This document shows positions 60,901 to 64,000 of a DNA stretch of 64,000 nucleotides, one piece after another (the stretch's first letter is position 1; each line of letters begins with the position of its first letter). Position numbers and translations under genes: made by a program. A model generated the notes under the pieces. The model made no database searches and was not told the DNA's origin. It saw only the letters and a program-made list of their open reading frames with translations. Origin of the DNA: Phocoena phocoena (Eukaryota; Chordata; Mammalia; Artiodactyla; Phocoenidae); the NCBI RefSeq assembly GCF_963924675.1, contig NW_027077452.1:868001-932000 (forward strand), given 5' to 3'.

Positions 60901-63325
60901 TCTGGTGGCAGTTGGATCCTTTTGGAGACTCCTGTCCTCGGGGATGAGGTCCCTCTGGCGTCAGGCTCTAACTGCTGGGCTCCCCAGGTTTTCTGATGTG
61001 AGCCCAGTGATGCCAGGACACTCGTGAAATGTTCCCATCCCCATGGCGATATGGGCCTTCTGCTCTGAGGTTCCAACGACTGGGTTGCTCACAGTTTCCT
61101 GATGTTAGCTCTCTGGTGTTAGTTCACTCATTCCTAGATCCCATAGCCTCTGTACTCTGGGCCGCCTGCTGGGAAGTTCCAACTGCTGGGTTCCTCACCT
61201 TTCTTATTCTTTGGGCCCTGTGTTGGGAGGCTCCTCCTGCCTGTGTCACTCCCAGCCCCTTGGTGATGTAGGTCCTCTGGTTTGTGGCCACATGTGCCAG
61301 TTTCCTCATCTTTTAGTGATGTGGCCCCACTGGTGTGAGGACACTCGTGCCTGGTTCCCGTCCCCTTGGTGATATGGGCCCTCTGGTGAGAGTCTGATCC
61401 TGGTTGGGTTCCTCACACTTCTTTGAGGTGGGCCGTCTGCTGTGAGGTCACTCCTGCCTGGCTGGCACACCCCGCCTTGGCGACTTGGGCCCTCTTGTGG
61501 TAGTTGGAACATGCTGGGAGCCTCCTCCCCTCAGTGATGAGGGCCCTCTGGCGTCAGGCCCTAACTGCTGGGTACCCACATTTTCTGATATGTGCTAAGT
61601 GGTGCGAGGACACTCCTGCCATGCTCCCAACACCTTGGGGATGTGGACCTTCTGCTCTGAGGTCCAAATGGCTGGGTTGCTCGCAGTTTCATGATGTGGA
61701 CCCTCTGCTGTGAGTTTACTGCGGCCTGAATCGCATAGACTTGGTGCTCTTGGCCGCCTGCTGGGAGGTTCCCATTGCTGGATTCCTCAGCTTTTTTATT
61801 CTATGGGCCCTGTGTTGTGAGGCTACTCCTGCCTGCCTCATTCCGAGCCCCTTGGAGATGTGGGTCTTCTGGTTTAGGCCACATGTGCTGGGTTCCTCAC
61901 CTTTCTATGATGTGGCCACACTGGTGTGAAGACTCTCCTGCCTGGTTCTGATCACCTTGGTGATGTGGGCCCTCTGGTGAGAGTCTTATCCTGGCTGTGT
62001 TCCTCACCCTTCTGTGAGGTAGGCCCTCTGCGGTGAGGTCACTCCTACCTGGCTGTCACACGTCACCTTGGCGACGTGGGACCTCAGTTGGGTGTTGGTG
62101 CCTGATTGGAGTCTCCTCCCCTTGGTAATGAGGGCCCTCTGGCGTCAGGCCCTAACTCCTGGGTTCCCTAAATTCTCTGATGTGTGCCCTGTGGTGCGAG
62201 TACACTTCTGACAGGTTCCCAACCCCATGGGAATGTGGGCCTTCTGCTCTGAGATCCCAACGCCTAGGTTGCTCACAGTTTCATGATGACGGCCCTCTGG
62301 TGTGAGATCACTCCGGCCTGGATCCCATAGTCTCGCTGCTCCTGGCCGCCTGCTGGGAGGTTCCAACTGCGGGATTCTTCACCTCTTTAATTCTATGGTC
62401 CCTCTGTTTTGAGGCTCCTCCTGCCTGCCTCAATCCCAGCTCCCTTGTGATGTGTGTCCTCTGGTTTGAGGCCACGTGTGCTGGGTCCCTCACTTTTCGG
62501 TGATGTGGCCCCACTAGTGTGAGGACACTCCTGCCTGGTTCCCATTCCCTTGGTGATGTGGGCCCTCTGGTGAGAATCTGATCCTCTTTAGTTCTTCACA
62601 CTTCTGTGAGGTTGACCCTCTGCTCTGAGGTCACTCCTGCCTGGTTGTCGCACTCCGCATTGGCGACGTCGCCCCTCTGGTAGCAGTCGGAGCTGGCTGG
62701 GAGCCACCGCCCCTCGGTGATGAGGGCCCTCTGGCATCAGGCACTAATTGCTGGGCTCCCCACATTTTTTCATGTGTGCCCACTCTTGCGATGACACTCC
62801 TGCTTGTTTCCCTTCCCCATGGGGATGTGGGCCTTCTGCTCTGAGGTCACAACGGCTGGGTTGCTTACAGAATCACAATGAGGGCCCTCTGTTGTGAGTT
62901 CATGCCGGCCTGGATCTCATAGCCTCAGTGCTCTGGGCCGCCTGCTAGGAAGATCCAACTGCTGGTTTCCACACCTTTTGTATACAATGGGACATGTGTT
63001 GTGAGGTTAATCCTGCCTGCCTCACTCCGAAACCCATGGTGATGTGGGTCCTCTGGTTTGAGGCCACATGTGCTGGGTACCTCAACTTTTGATGATGTGG
63101 CCCCACGGGTGTGAGGACACTCCTGCCTGGTTCCCATCACCTTGGTGATGTGGGCCCTCTGGGGAGAGTCTGATCCTGGCTGGGTTCCCTACCATTCTGT
63201 GAGGTGGGCCCTCTGATGTCAGGTCACTCCTGCCTGGCTAGCTCACATCGCCTTGGCGACGTGGGCCCTCTGTTGGCCACTGGAGCATGCTGGGAGCCTC
63301 CTACTCCCGTGAATGATGGCCCTGG
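57965..63325. repeat. 5.4-kb minisatellite, copy B
   Basis: Same length, same number of 592-bp units and the same extra 54-bp subunit as 24005-29365. No unit gain or loss has occurred since the block duplicated. Differences are scattered point changes, e.g. 'gtggccacac' for 'gtggccccac' near 58,046. Confidence 0.9.
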
Positions 63326-63684
63326 AAAAAATGCATATGCCCTTTTTGGCCAAGTGCTTCATTGACGAGGTTCTGCCACTTCTCTTATGCTTTCAGAGCA
63401 ATTCACGTCTACCTCCTGAAATCGGATTCCAGCAATTCTGCCCCACTTTCAAGTCCTCTTCGCAGCCTTAATTCAATATATTTTTGTATGATTTCTGTCA
63501 TTTATAAGTCTGCAGGTATGTGAATGACAGTGCCCCTGAGCTCCTTTCCTCAACTCGCTTTCTTGTGAGCTGGCCACAAAACCGCAGGATTGCTTCAGGC
63601 CCTAATCTTGTTCCAGCACGGCATGCTGAGCCTTTGGTTAATTCCTTTTCCTGTTGGGAAATGAGTGTTAAAATTGCCCGTGCA
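63326..63684. repeat. Partial satellite monomer, copy B
   Basis: Equivalent of 29366-29724, ending in the left L1 target-site copy 'ttgcccgtgca' (63674-63684). Confidence 0.88.
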
Positions 63685-64000
63685 TACTGGGCATATACCC
63701 TGAGAAAACCAAAATTCAAAAAGAGTCATGTACCAAAATGTTCATTGCAGCTCTATTTACAATAGCCCGGAGATGGAAAGAACCTAAGCGCCCATCATCG
63801 GACGAATGGATAAAGAAGATGTGGCACATATACACAATGGAATATTACTCAGCCTTAAAAAGAAATGAAACTGAGTTATTTGTAATGAGATGGATAGACC
63901 TAGAGTCTGTCATACAGAGTGAAGTAAGTCAGAAAGAAAAAGACAAATAGCGTATGCTAACACATATATATGGAATTTAAAGGAAAAAAATGTCATGAAG
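63685..64000 (+). mobile_element. 5'-truncated sense L1, copy B (cut by window)
   Basis: Same 5' truncation point and target site as the L1 at 29725. The ORF2 C-terminal frame is at 63738-63950. The window ends in the 3'UTR. An identical insertion point means this is a duplicated copy and not a second insertion. Confidence 0.93.

Larger units (their letters stand above)
49684..64000. repeat. Mosaic block, copy B (cut by window end)
   Basis: Same order and junctions as copy A. Offset steps are explained by a 7-bp tandem duplication ('tgctgag', about 52,857-52,866), one extra T (about 56,110) and a 3-bp loss ('cacttc' for 'cacaacttc', about 57,192). Substitutions are sparse, roughly a few per kb by eye. 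The copy stops in the L1 3'UTR at the window edge, equivalent to 30,040. Confidence 0.95.

Overview
What this is. The window is eukaryotic heterochromatin with no intact protein-coding gene. Most of it is a head-to-tail tandem array of a repeat unit about 1,747 bp long. The rest is a mosaic block of transposon, endogenous-retrovirus (ERV) and minisatellite DNA, present twice. The unit length, an L1-derived unit body, and cetartiodactyl-style L1 3' ends all point to a cetacean. The repeat fits the 'common cetacean satellite'. From memory, that satellite is about 1.75 kb in most cetaceans and shorter (about 1.58 kb) in oceanic dolphins, so a non-delphinid whale is the best guess. No database search was possible.

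Layout. (1) 1-15,730: nine satellite monomers (m1-m9, 1,746-1,750 bp). m1-m5 form an 8,738-bp five-monomer higher-order unit, copied almost exactly from 8,739 to about 13,617. (2) 15,731-30,407: mosaic block, copy A. In order it holds: a chimeric, ageing monomer (m10); an antisense L1 3'-end scrap; a possible LTR; an ERV pol remnant on the minus strand; a low-copy stretch with a CCAAT/TATA promoter-like sequence and an exon-like reading frame; a second antisense L1 3' end; a partial satellite monomer; a 5.4-kb minisatellite (subunits about 54-57 bp in a 592-bp higher-order unit); another partial monomer; and a 5'-truncated sense L1 with target-site duplications. (3) 30,408-49,683: a satellite remnant plus eleven monomers (m13-m23), two of which (m16, m17) look identical. 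(4) 49,684-64,000: block copy B, displaced by 33,953-33,963 bp and nearly identical to copy A. It is cut by the window end inside the second copy of the L1.

How it fits together. Each satellite monomer is largely an old L1 3' end (3'UTR plus the ORF2 C-terminal region, L1 sense on the minus strand) carrying an embedded 72-bp palindrome with mariner-type ends. Amplification occurred on nested scales: 1.75 kb, 8.7 kb and about 34 kb for the satellite, and about 54 bp and 592 bp for the minisatellite. All longer open frames are translations of repeats or of decayed elements. Those repeated among monomers are kept alike by DNA homogenisation, with no sign of coding selection. I see no tRNA, rRNA, CRISPR array or functional gene.
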